NCBI GenBank assembly: GCA_041394885.1
Contig: JAWKHI010000015.1
Span: forward strand, 62,001-126,000
DNA from: DSOI01 sp041394885
GTDB taxonomy: Bacteria > Acidobacteriota > Terriglobia > Bryobacterales > Bryobacteraceae
Direction of reading: 5' to 3'
DNA length: 64,000 nucleotides
The notes under the pieces were generated by a model. It did no database searches and was not told where the DNA came from. It worked only from the letters and a program-made list of their open reading frames with translations. How positions within the stretch are numbered: position 1 is the stretch's first letter; every line of letters starts with the position of its first letter. Shown here one piece after another: positions 33,712 through 41,687 of this stretch. A program made the position numbers and the translations under genes.

Positions 33712-34904
33712 GAGTGGTACACGTCGGCAAATACTATCCGCCCCGCTGGGGAGGCATGGAGACGGCCGTCCAGGACCTGTGCGAGACCACCGCCCGGTGG
33801 GCAGAGGTAGAGGCGGTGGTAGCGCATCGCGGGCCGCGCACGCTCCGCGAAGAACGCAATGGGGTCCGCGTGACCCGGCTGGCTGCCCCGGCGGTGCTGC
33901 TGTCGCAGCCGTTGACCTGGACGCTGCCGGGCTACCTGCGGGGTATTCGCGCGGACCTGCTGCACATCCATGAGCCCAACCCGATTGCCGTCGCGAGTTG
34001 GCTTGCCTCACGGGGCCGGGGACGACCGATTCCGGCGATCATCCACTACCACAGCGATGTCGTGCGTCAGAAGACGGCGATGCGGTTCTACCGGCCGCTG
34101 CAACAGCGGGGGCTGGCGCGCGCGGCGGCGATCGTGGCCGGGAGCGGCGAACTGATCGAATCCTCGACGGAGTTGTCGGCATGGCGCGATAAGTGCGAGG
34201 TGATCCCGTTCGGCATCCGTTTGGATCCGTTCCTCCAACTGCAGCGGATCCCGTCGCAGGTGCCGTGCATTCTCGCTGTCGGGCGGTTGAGCTACTACAA
34301 GGGATTCCAGTACCTAATCGAGGCGATGCGAGGGCTGGAGGCGCGTTTGGTGATTGTCGGTGAGGGCGAAATGCGGGCGGAACTGGAAGCACGAATCCGC
34401 GAATGCGGGGTTGGGGACTCGGTCCGGCTGGCGGGCCGGGTGGACGAGGCGTCGCTCCTCGACTACTACCGGCGCGCCGATGTCTTTTGCCTGTCCTCGT
34501 GCGAGCGTAGCGAGGCGTTCGGGCTGGTGCAACTGGAGGCAATGGGCGCGGGCTTGCCGATCGTCAGCACGGATCTGCCCACTGGGGTGCGCGCGATCAA
34601 CGTCGATGGCGTGACCGGTCTGGTGGCGCCGCCGCACGATGCGCCCGCGCTCGGCCTGGCGCTCGCCCGTTTGTGTGCTGACGCCGGGCTGCGAAGGCGG
34701 ATGGGCGAGGCGGGGCGCCGGCGCGCGATGGCCTGTTTCAGCCGCGAGGTGATGGGCCGGCGGATCGAGGCGCTCTATGCCCGTGTGCTGCGCGAGGCGG
34801 GTCATGCCGCGGCGATCCCGCAAACCATGGGGGTCTCCGGGGCCGGGGCATCCGGTGGCGGTTGGAGGGTGGGTGAAATGGTGGCAAAGGAGGCCCAACG
34901 ATGA
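33708..34904 (+). CDS. GT4-family glycosyltransferase
   Basis: The 398-residue GT-B enzyme starts MRVVHVGKYYPPRWGGMETA, a typical acceptor-side loop. It has CILAVGRLSYYKGFQYLIEA near 186-205 and the E-x7-E element in SERSEAFGLVQLEAMGAGL (near 265-283). It overlaps the preceding gene by 4 bases (ATGA). Its last 35 residues are Gly/Ser-rich and lie before a strong AAAGGAGG site for the next gene. Role: repeat-unit extension. Confidence 0.92.
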   Translation: MRVVHVGKYYPPRWGGMETAVQDLCETTARWAEVEAVVAHRGPRTLREERNGVRVTRLAAPAVLLSQPLTWTLPGYLRGIRADLLHIHEPNPIAVASWLASRGRGRPIPAIIHYHSDVVRQKTAMRFYRPLQQRGLARAAAIVAGSGELIESSTELSAWRDKCEVIPFGIRLDPFLQLQRIPSQVPCILAVGRLSYYKGFQYLIEAMRGLEARLVIVGEGEMRAELEARIRECGVGDSVRLAGRVDEASLLDYYRRADVFCLSSCERSEAFGLVQLEAMGAGLPIVSTDLPTGVRAINVDGVTGLVAPPHDAPALGLALARLCADAGLRRRMGEAGRRRAMACFSREVMGRRIEALYARVLREAGHAAAIPQTMGVSGAGASGGGWRVGEMVAKEAQR

Positions 34905-36454
34905 CGGGAGAATCTTTGCGGGCCGCGCAATGGGGCACGGGCGGCGCTGTTTACTGGATCACGCTGGTTTCCTTTCTCGCGGCCCTCATCCTAACGCCGC
35001 TGGTGCGGGATCTGTTCGCGCGTCTGAAGCTGGTGGACGCCCCCGATGGGTGGCGCAAACTGCACGCACACGCGGTGCCGCGGGTGGGCGGCATCCCGCT
35101 CGCTTTCTCCTACGTGCTGGCCTACGCGGCGTGGATGGCGATCATGCCGGGAGACGGGCTGGTGCCGGATGACCGGGCGCCGTTCGTGGTGCGGTTGCTG
35201 CCGGCGGCGGGGCTCATCTTTGCCACGGGTCTGCTCGACGATCTGGCGGGCCTGGCTCCGTGGCAGAAATTGGCCGGACAACTGGGGGGCGCCCTGGCGG
35301 CGGTGTGGGCGGGAGTGGGTGTGACCAAAGTCGCTGGGTTCGCCATCGAGGAACCGCTTTCCACGGTTGTCACCGTGGGGTGGCTGGTTGGCTGCACCAA
35401 CGCGTTCAATCTCATTGACGGGCTGGACGGCCTGGCGGCCGGGATGGGACTGTTTTCCACGCTCACCATCTTCATCGCGGCGCTGCTGCAGCAAGACGGC
35501 GCGCTCATGCTGGCGGCCCTTCCGCTGTGCGGATCGCTGCTCGGATTTCTGCGGTACAACTTCAATCCGGCGTCGGTGTTTCTCGGCGACTCGGGCAGCC
35601 TGCTCATTGGATTTCTGCTTGGCTGCTACGGCGCGATCTGGAGCCAGAAATCGGCGACGCTGCTCGGCATGACAGCGCCATTACTGGCCATGGCGATTCC
35701 GTTGATCGAGGTGGCGCTGTCGGTGCTGCGCCGGTGGTTGCGCGGCCAGCCGATCTTCCACGCCGACCGCAACCACATTCATCACAAACTGCTCGACAAA
35801 GGGCTTACCCATCGCAACGTGGTGATCGTGCTTTATCTGGTTGGCGGCGTCTACGCCATGCTGTCTCTCCTGGCGAGCGTCACCGGCCTCCGCTCTCCGG
35901 GGTTGATTCTGGTGTTGTTCTGCGCGGTGACGTGGGTGGGGATCCGGCACCTGGACTACGTCGAATTCGGTCTGGCCGGATGGGCCTTCTTCGGCGGAGG
36001 GCTGCGCCGCATGCTCCACCAACAGATTGTGCTGCAGGGATTGCGGCGCGCCATCCAGGATTCGCGGGATGTCGCCGATTGTTGGTGCAGCCTTACCGAG
36101 TCCGCGCGGGAGTTCGGCTTCACCGGCGTCCAGGCGCGTCTGCATCTGCGGGCCTTCCAATGGAGTCAACCGTCGCGGGATCAGGCCTGCTGGCAACTCC
36201 GCGTGACGCTGCCCGGCGGGGACTTCGTCGACCTCATCCGCCCGGTGGAGCAGGGGCGCGAGTGCACGGCCGTCGGTCCGCTGGTGGAGGTGCTCCACCA
36301 CGACCTTGGTCCGCGTTTGGCGGGTTGGGGAGCGGCGCACCACGGCGACCCCTCGCACTCGGCGGAATTGCTTCGGTTGGCGTCGAACGTGGGTACCTGG
36401 CCGCAAACTGTGGCGGCGATCGGCGCCCCTTCATCCAGCTTGCGAGAGGAATAG
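34901..36454 (+). CDS. WecA/MraY-type undecaprenyl-phosphate glycosyl-1-phosphate transferase with extra C-terminal domain
   Basis: This is a polyprenol-phosphate GlcNAc- or related hexose-1-phosphate transferase that starts lipid-linked synthesis. Of 517 residues the first ~360 are the polytopic enzyme: VDAPDGWRKLHAHAVPRVGG near 45-64, NLIDGLDGLAAGMG (169-182), FLGDSGSLLIGFLLG near 226-240, and HADRNHIHHKLLDKGL near 286-301, all characteristic WecA motifs. The final ~150 residues are soluble (RRAIQDSRDVADCWCSLTE, then a beta-rich LRVTLPGGDFVDLIRPV) and not part of the normal enzyme. A strong AAAGGAGG ribosome site lies upstream and the ATG overlaps the previous stop by 4 bases. Confidence 0.92.
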   Translation: MTGESLRAAQWGTGGAVYWITLVSFLAALILTPLVRDLFARLKLVDAPDGWRKLHAHAVPRVGGIPLAFSYVLAYAAWMAIMPGDGLVPDDRAPFVVRLLPAAGLIFATGLLDDLAGLAPWQKLAGQLGGALAAVWAGVGVTKVAGFAIEEPLSTVVTVGWLVGCTNAFNLIDGLDGLAAGMGLFSTLTIFIAALLQQDGALMLAALPLCGSLLGFLRYNFNPASVFLGDSGSLLIGFLLGCYGAIWSQKSATLLGMTAPLLAMAIPLIEVALSVLRRWLRGQPIFHADRNHIHHKLLDKGLTHRNVVIVLYLVGGVYAMLSLLASVTGLRSPGLILVLFCAVTWVGIRHLDYVEFGLAGWAFFGGGLRRMLHQQIVLQGLRRAIQDSRDVADCWCSLTESAREFGFTGVQARLHLRAFQWSQPSRDQACWQLRVTLPGGDFVDLIRPVEQGRECTAVGPLVEVLHHDLGPRLAGWGAAHHGDPSHSAELLRLASNVGTWPQTVAAIGAPSSSLREE

Positions 36455-36464
36455 GGCTCCACCG

Positions 36465-37655
36465 ATGCATCGTCACCTTTCCTGGCGTGTACTTCCCTGG
36501 ATTGTCTTCGCGATAGCGTGCGGGGCGACGGCACCGATGTCCCGGCCCGAACGGATGCTAGCCCAGGGATGGGAGATCGGCGCCTTCGTTTTGGCAATCG
36601 CGGTCTGCCTGCTGTCGCGCGGGGCGGTACGGATCGGCATTGTGAGCGGCGTTCTGGTTGCCGCGGCGGCTTGGGGCGCCGTCCAGTGGGGCGCCGGTTG
36701 GACGGTTTCGCCGGAAGGGACCGCGGCGGCGGTGACGCAATGGGCGGCTCTCGGTGCGCTCGCTCTGGCGGCGGAGAACCTCCTCGGGGAGGCGGAAAAC
36801 CGCGCCCGCTTTCTTCGCGCCGCGGCCATGACCGGCGGCCTTACCGCGATCGTCTGCCTGGCGCAGCCCTTTGCCACCGGGATCGGCTATGACACGATGG
36901 CCGGTCCCTTCCAAAACAGGAACACCTACTGTTCGTTCGTCGAATTGCTGCTCCCGGTGGCGGTCTGGCGGGCCGGGAAGGAACCCGCGGCCGAGTGGGC
37001 GTGGTGGATGGCCGCGGCGGCGATGGTGGCGAGCGCCATCGCGACGGGGTCGCGCGCGGGCGGAGCGCTGGTGGCGGTGGAGTTCGGGCTGCTCCTGGTG
37101 CTGTCCAAGCAGCGAAGACAGATTGTGTTGGGTGGCGCGTTGGCGGCGCTGATGGTGGCCGCGGCCGGATGGGAGACGCTCCGATGGCGCGCCAAACAGG
37201 ACGACCCGATGCGCTACCGCTCGCAGATGATCGCCTCGGCGGCGGCCATGGCGAAACAACGCCCCGCCACTGGATTTGGGCTCGGCTCCTTTCAGGACGC
37301 CTACCCGCGCTTTGCCACCTTCGATGTCGGGAAGGTGGTCAACCACGCCCATAACGACTGGGTCGAGTGGGCGGCGGAGGGGATTGGATTTGCGATCCTC
37401 CTCGCTGTCCCCTGGATCGCGTGGGCGAGGCGGGTGCGATTGTGGTCCTGCGGCGCGGCCTTCGTCCTGCTGCATTCGCTCGTTGACTATCCGATGCAGC
37501 GCGCGGGAATGGCCGCGTGGGTGTGGTTGCTGGCGGCCGTGGCTACCGTGCCCGTGCCCGGAGCACTCAGGCGGCGAGTCTCTCCTCGGGCTGGGCGTTC
37601 GTCTCGGGAACGAGTTCGATCTCCGGATCGATCTTTAGCCACAGCAGGGCGCTGA
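36465..37655 (+). CDS. O-antigen ligase/polymerase-like membrane protein
   Basis: The start ATG at 36465 (not the earlier in-frame ATG at 36306) gives 396 residues with about ten hydrophobic helices, beginning LPWIVFAIACGATA. The Wzy_C-type loop contains PFQNRNTYCSFVELLLPVAV and GFGLGSFQDAYPRF, followed by VVNHAHNDWVEWAAEG, the usual ligase/polymerase signature. The final ~30 residues are Arg-rich (VSPRAGRSSRERVRSPDRS) and overlap the convergent MFS gene by 89 bases. The natural end may be earlier, or the tail may be a read-out through the neighbour's coding region. It is the last gene of the operon. Confidence 0.85.
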   Translation: MHRHLSWRVLPWIVFAIACGATAPMSRPERMLAQGWEIGAFVLAIAVCLLSRGAVRIGIVSGVLVAAAAWGAVQWGAGWTVSPEGTAAAVTQWAALGALALAAENLLGEAENRARFLRAAAMTGGLTAIVCLAQPFATGIGYDTMAGPFQNRNTYCSFVELLLPVAVWRAGKEPAAEWAWWMAAAAMVASAIATGSRAGGALVAVEFGLLLVLSKQRRQIVLGGALAALMVAAAGWETLRWRAKQDDPMRYRSQMIASAAAMAKQRPATGFGLGSFQDAYPRFATFDVGKVVNHAHNDWVEWAAEGIGFAILLAVPWIAWARRVRLWSCGAAFVLLHSLVDYPMQRAGMAAWVWLLAAVATVPVPGALRRRVSPRAGRSSRERVRSPDRSLATAGR

Positions 37656-38832
37656 TGGCCGTCATCACCGCCATCGGCACCAGCGGCGCGTCGTAGCTAT
37701 TGTAGGCGGCCACGATCTTGCCGAAAGCCGCCGCGGTGAGGAACGATCCTACCTGCCCCGCCGTGTTCATCGCCCCGGTTACCGCGCCGGCATGCTTGCG
37801 GCCCACGTCCAGGCACACCGCCCAGGCCACCGGCAGCATGAAGTCCGATCCCGCGTAGCCGAGGGCGAGGAACAACACCGAAAGAAACTTGTCCTGGGTC
37901 ATCATCGTAGCGGTGATAAAGAGGGCCGAGGCGCCCAGTCCGATCATTCCCACAGCCCTGCGGCCCCAGCGCAATCCCCACCTCTTCACCAAGACGTCGC
38001 TGACGATTCCGCCCAGCAAATTCGCCGTCCCGCCGAAGGCAAACGGCAGCCACGACATCTTCACCAGATCCGCGTTGTCGAACCCGCGGCCCTTCACCAA
38101 ATAGGTGTGCAGCCAGGACAGGTAGAAGAATGAACCCCAGCAGTAGGTGTGATACATCAGCATGATCCACCACAGATTCGGTTCCCGGAGCACGCGACGC
38201 CACGGCAGCCCGTGCGCGCTCTTGCCCGGGGCGCCGATTTCGTCTACTTCGAGCTGGGTGACGCCTTCTTTCTCCGCCGGACTGTCGCGGAACCACCAGT
38301 ACCAGACGGCGGCCCAAATCACGCCCAGAATCCCGAACGCATAAAACGAAGCCCGCCACCCGTAGGCGATCTGAATCGGTACGACCAAGAGCGGCGAAAT
38401 CGCACCGCCGATGCGGGACGCCATCCAGACCAGCCCGTGCGCCCGCGCACGTTCGGCGGCCGGAAACCACCGCGAGATGCTCGCCGAGCTGTTCGGATAT
38501 GCCCCGGCTTCTCCAATCCCAAACAAAAACCGGGTGGTCAGCAGGACGAAAAAGTTCGACACGGCGCCCGTGAGCGAGGTGAACACCGACCACCAAAGGA
38601 CAATCCGCGTCAGCACCTTGCGCGGACCGATGCGATCGCCCATGGACCCGGTCGGTATTTCGAAAATGGCATAGGCGAGTGCGAACGCGCTCACCACGTA
38701 TCCCCACTGTTCGGGACTCATATCCAGATCGGCTTGCATCGCCGGCCCGGCGACCGAAATGCAAACCCGATCGATGTATGTGATGATCGACAGGAAAAAC
38801 AGAAGCCCGAGCACACCGTGGCGATAGCGCAT
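37567..38832 (-). CDS. MFS carrier, anion:cation symporter (hexuronate/glucarate-like) family
   Basis: The start ATG at 38832 gives 421 residues; a longer frame to 38907 crosses the promoter region of the kinase gene. Twelve hydrophobic segments follow the MFS pattern, with GDRIGPRKVLTRIVLWW between helices 2 and 3, FGIGEAGAYPNSSASISRWF near helix 4, and the central charged loop (RDSPAEKEGVTQ). This is the ACS family that imports hexuronates, glucarate or similar organic anions. The gene is divergent from the kinase and convergent, with overlap, to the ligase-like gene. Substrate is unknown. Confidence 0.9.
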   Translation of the reverse strand: MRYRHGVLGLLFFLSIITYIDRVCISVAGPAMQADLDMSPEQWGYVVSAFALAYAIFEIPTGSMGDRIGPRKVLTRIVLWWSVFTSLTGAVSNFFVLLTTRFLFGIGEAGAYPNSSASISRWFPAAERARAHGLVWMASRIGGAISPLLVVPIQIAYGWRASFYAFGILGVIWAAVWYWWFRDSPAEKEGVTQLEVDEIGAPGKSAHGLPWRRVLREPNLWWIMLMYHTYCWGSFFYLSWLHTYLVKGRGFDNADLVKMSWLPFAFGGTANLLGGIVSDVLVKRWGLRWGRRAVGMIGLGASALFITATMMTQDKFLSVLFLALGYAGSDFMLPVAWAVCLDVGRKHAGAVTGAMNTAGQVGSFLTAAAFGKIVAAYNSYDAPLVPMAVMTAISALLWLKIDPEIELVPETNAQPEERLAA

Positions 38833-38905
38833 TCCGGCAATTATGTCACATTGGCTCAACCGGACCGCCCGAACCCGGATGCTACAATGGAGCCGGATTG
38901 CCAAC

Positions 38906-40870
38906 ATGCAGCGGGTAGGCCGCTACGAAATTCTCGGTGAACTCGGACGCGGCGCCATGGGTGTCGTTCTCAGGGCGATGGACCCTGTCATCGGCCGCAC
39001 CATCGCGATCAAGACCATCCGGTTCGAGGGTGTCGATGACCCCGAGGACCAGCAGCGTTTGCGTGACCGCTTGTTCCGCGAGGCACGGTCGGCGGGCATG
39101 CTTTCGCACCCCCATATCGTCACCATTTACGACATCGGCCAGGACGGCGACCTCGCCTACATCGCGATGGAATACGTCGCTGGGGCGACGCTCGACGTGC
39201 TGATGCGGGACAAGGAAAAGCTGGACCGGCAGGCCGTCACCAACGTACTGGCGGAAACCGCGGCGGCGCTCGACTACGCGCACGCGCGGGGCATCGTGCA
39301 TCGCGACATCAAGCCCGGCAACGTCATGCTCACCGACAACGGGTCCGTGAAGGTGACCGATTTCGGGGTCGCGAAAATCACGTCGCACCAGATGACCAAG
39401 ACCGATATGGTGCTCGGGACGCCGAGCTACATGTCGCCGGAGCAGATCGAGGGATCGCGCGGTGTTGACGGGCGGGCTGACCAATTTTCGTTGTCCGTGC
39501 TCGCTTATGAAATGCTGAGCGGCGAAAAGCCCTTCACGGGCGACTCGCTGCCTTCCCTGCTGTTCAAGATCGCGCGCGAGCAGGCGCCGCCGATCCAGAT
39601 GGTGAACGCGACGCTGGATGAGAACGTCGATGCCGTGTTCCGCCGCGCCATGGCCAAGCAAAGCGCGGACCGGTACGCGACCTGCACGGATTTCATCAAC
39701 GCCTTGAACGAGGCATTGATCGGATGCCCGAACTGGTCACCGCTGGCGCGGGGCGTTGCCACGGAAATGCCGACGCTGGGCCCGACCATGACCGAGGCGA
39801 CTCCGATTCGCGGCACCGGCGCCGGCACGGGGGCGCCGTTGCTCGCCGCTACAGGGCCGGGCACAGAAACCGGCCGAGGTTTCGCGCCTCCGCAAACTAC
39901 ATCGGGAACCGCTCAGCGGGGCGGTTTCGCCGCACCCGCCGGGACGGCATCGGATACGGGGATGGGTTCCGGCTCGACCGGCGTTCCAGGCGGAATGACG
40001 GGAACGGTAGAGCCGTTTCGCGCCTCCCGGCGAGTAATGGAAGACGCCGAGCCAGCGGGCTCCAGCATCGGCAAGTCGGCGGCCATCGGAGCGGGTGTGG
40101 CGTTAGTGCTGATCGCGGGCGGGCTCGCGGCCGCACATTTTCTGGGCGTATATCCGATCGGAAATCTGGCGCAATCTCTCGGAATAGGTCTGGCCGCCGA
40201 GGGGCCGGCCGATCCGGCCGCGGCGGATTCCTCGCCTTCGACTCCTGGCACTGCCCCTCCGGTGACAGCTCCTCCGGCGGATCCAGCCAAACCCACCGCT
40301 TCGCAACCGGTCGAACCGGCGCCGGCAGCGCCTGTGCCCCCGGGGACGGCGACCGGCTCGGGCGAAGCGCCTTCGTCCACGGGCGGAACTTCGGCTGCGG
40401 CAACGAGCACGGCGCCCGGCTTCCGGACCAGTCCGGGGACGGCTGAGCCGCTATCGGCCATGGTGGAAATGGTCTCGACTCCCCCGGGGGCCCGCGTTCG
40501 CATCGACGACACGCAGGAAGGCTGCGTGACGCCGTGCTCGATGGAACTTCCCGCAGGCCGGCATGTGATTCGCTACACGCTCGAAGGGCACCGGCCAGGA
40601 GTGAGCGTGGTGCTGGTGCCGCAGGAAGCCAAGGCCTCCACGCGGCTCGATCCCGCCAGCGGAACGCTGCTGCTGATCAGTACGCCGCCGGGCGCGCGCG
40701 TTTTCGTGGACGGTGAACCGAAGGGGACTACGCCGGCTTCCATCAAGACGTCCATCGGACGGCACAAAGTGGAACTGAAACTACCCGGGCTGCCCGATCA
40801 TTCGCGTGAGCTCGACGTGCAGGATCAGCAGATCGTCAATATCGAGGTGACGTGGCCGGGAGCGCAGTAA
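38906..40870 (+). CDS. Ser/Thr protein kinase with PEGA domains (PknB-like, membrane-anchored)
   Basis: The ATG at 38906 begins the kinase domain cleanly. The first 265 residues form an active-looking kinase: GELGRGAMG loop at 11-19, Lys36, HRD at 132-134 with catalytic Asp134, and DFG at 152-154. A long Gly/Ser/Thr-rich linker (about 285-385) is followed by a membrane helix (AAIGAGVALVLIAGGLAAAHF, near 396-416) and a Pro/Ala-rich spacer. The periplasmic end holds two PEGA repeats (STPPGARVRIDDTQEGCVTP and STPPGARVFVDGEPKGTTPA). This is a typical Acidobacterial envelope-sensing kinase. The downstream gene starts inside it. Confidence 0.94.
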   Translation: MQRVGRYEILGELGRGAMGVVLRAMDPVIGRTIAIKTIRFEGVDDPEDQQRLRDRLFREARSAGMLSHPHIVTIYDIGQDGDLAYIAMEYVAGATLDVLMRDKEKLDRQAVTNVLAETAAALDYAHARGIVHRDIKPGNVMLTDNGSVKVTDFGVAKITSHQMTKTDMVLGTPSYMSPEQIEGSRGVDGRADQFSLSVLAYEMLSGEKPFTGDSLPSLLFKIAREQAPPIQMVNATLDENVDAVFRRAMAKQSADRYATCTDFINALNEALIGCPNWSPLARGVATEMPTLGPTMTEATPIRGTGAGTGAPLLAATGPGTETGRGFAPPQTTSGTAQRGGFAAPAGTASDTGMGSGSTGVPGGMTGTVEPFRASRRVMEDAEPAGSSIGKSAAIGAGVALVLIAGGLAAAHFLGVYPIGNLAQSLGIGLAAEGPADPAAADSSPSTPGTAPPVTAPPADPAKPTASQPVEPAPAAPVPPGTATGSGEAPSSTGGTSAAATSTAPGFRTSPGTAEPLSAMVEMVSTPPGARVRIDDTQEGCVTPCSMELPAGRHVIRYTLEGHRPGVSVVLVPQEAKASTRLDPASGTLLLISTPPGARVFVDGEPKGTTPASIKTSIGRHKVELKLPGLPDHSRELDVQDQQIVNIEVTWPGAQ

Positions 40871-41661
40871 TCGCCCCGGTTGTGCCCGCGGCGGCGATGG
40901 TCCTGCTGGCGTTGTGGGCGCAGCAGCCTTCGCGCGAGGACGTGCGGCCGGAGACGCTTGCCGCGTTTCAGCGTCACGTCCGAGCGCGGGAGAGCGCCAT
41001 CGAACGGGAACGGGTGCAGGGCCGGAATTTTCTGTGGGTGGATGAATCCGATCAGCGGCGGAAGCGCGTCCGGTCCGGCGGCGTGGTGGTCGAGCCGTTG
41101 CAGGGCCGCGGACTCATCGATGTCAAGGGCGGCCTCGTCCATGACTGGATCGGCGCCACGTTCATCGAAGGGACCTCGCTATCAAAAGCCATCGCCACCG
41201 TGCAGGACTACAACCGGCACCAGCAGTATTTCAAGCCCGAAGTGGTGGAGTCAAAGCTGCTCTGGCGCAAGGAGAACGAATTCGGGATCTTTCTGCGCCT
41301 GGTGAAGAAGAAAGTGCTGACCGTGACGCTCGACACCGAGCACAGAGTCCGGTATTTCCCGCTTGACGCCACCAAGGTTCACAGCCGATCCTACTCCACG
41401 CGCATCAGCGAAGTAGAAGATGCGGGCACGTCCAAGGAGATGGCGCTTCCGCCAGGCGAAGATCACGGATTTCTCTGGCGGCTGAATTCGTACTGGCGAT
41501 TTCAGGAGCGCGACGGCGGCGTTTACGTGGAATGCGAGGCGATCTCTCTCACCCGGGGCATCCCCACGGGCTTCGGCTGGCTGGTTTCGCCAATCGTTCG
41601 GGACCTGCCCAGGGAGAGCCTGGAGAGCACGCTCGCGGGCACTCGAACGATGCTCGATTGA
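40852..41661 (+). CDS. Conserved exported protein of unknown function, coupled to the PEGA kinase gene
   Basis: The start is a GTG at 40852, 19 bases before the kinase stop. The 269-residue protein has a hydrophobic N-terminus (PVVPAAAMVLLALWAQQ, about 10-26), probably a signal peptide. The body has a RNFLWVDESDQRRKRVRSGG segment, a beta-rich middle (DWIGATFIEGTSLSKAIATV) and a C-terminal WLVSPIVRDLPRESLESTL, as seen in proteins that Acidobacteria encode beside such genes. It has some START/Bet-v-1-like features (a beta-rich core and a long C-terminal helix). The overlap implies coupled expression with the kinase, so it may be a regulated envelope protein. Function unknown. Confidence 0.75.
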   Translation: MAGSAVIAPVVPAAAMVLLALWAQQPSREDVRPETLAAFQRHVRARESAIERERVQGRNFLWVDESDQRRKRVRSGGVVVEPLQGRGLIDVKGGLVHDWIGATFIEGTSLSKAIATVQDYNRHQQYFKPEVVESKLLWRKENEFGIFLRLVKKKVLTVTLDTEHRVRYFPLDATKVHSRSYSTRISEVEDAGTSKEMALPPGEDHGFLWRLNSYWRFQERDGGVYVECEAISLTRGIPTGFGWLVSPIVRDLPRESLESTLAGTRTMLD

Positions 41662-41687
41662 ACGGATCGATCTGCCGGCGGCCGGGG

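Noticed and set aside
32077..34011. Long minus-strand open frame opposite the Wzy-like and glycosyltransferase genes
   Set aside because: The plus-strand genes are coupled by overlaps and have family motifs. The minus frame is Arg/Pro/His-rich with no domain, as expected of a shadow.
38833..38905. Sigma-70 promoter before the kinase gene (TTGGCT and TACAAT)
   Set aside because: The TACAAT at 38883 is a fair -10 but the nearest TTG-type -35 is 26 bases away, too far for a standard promoter.
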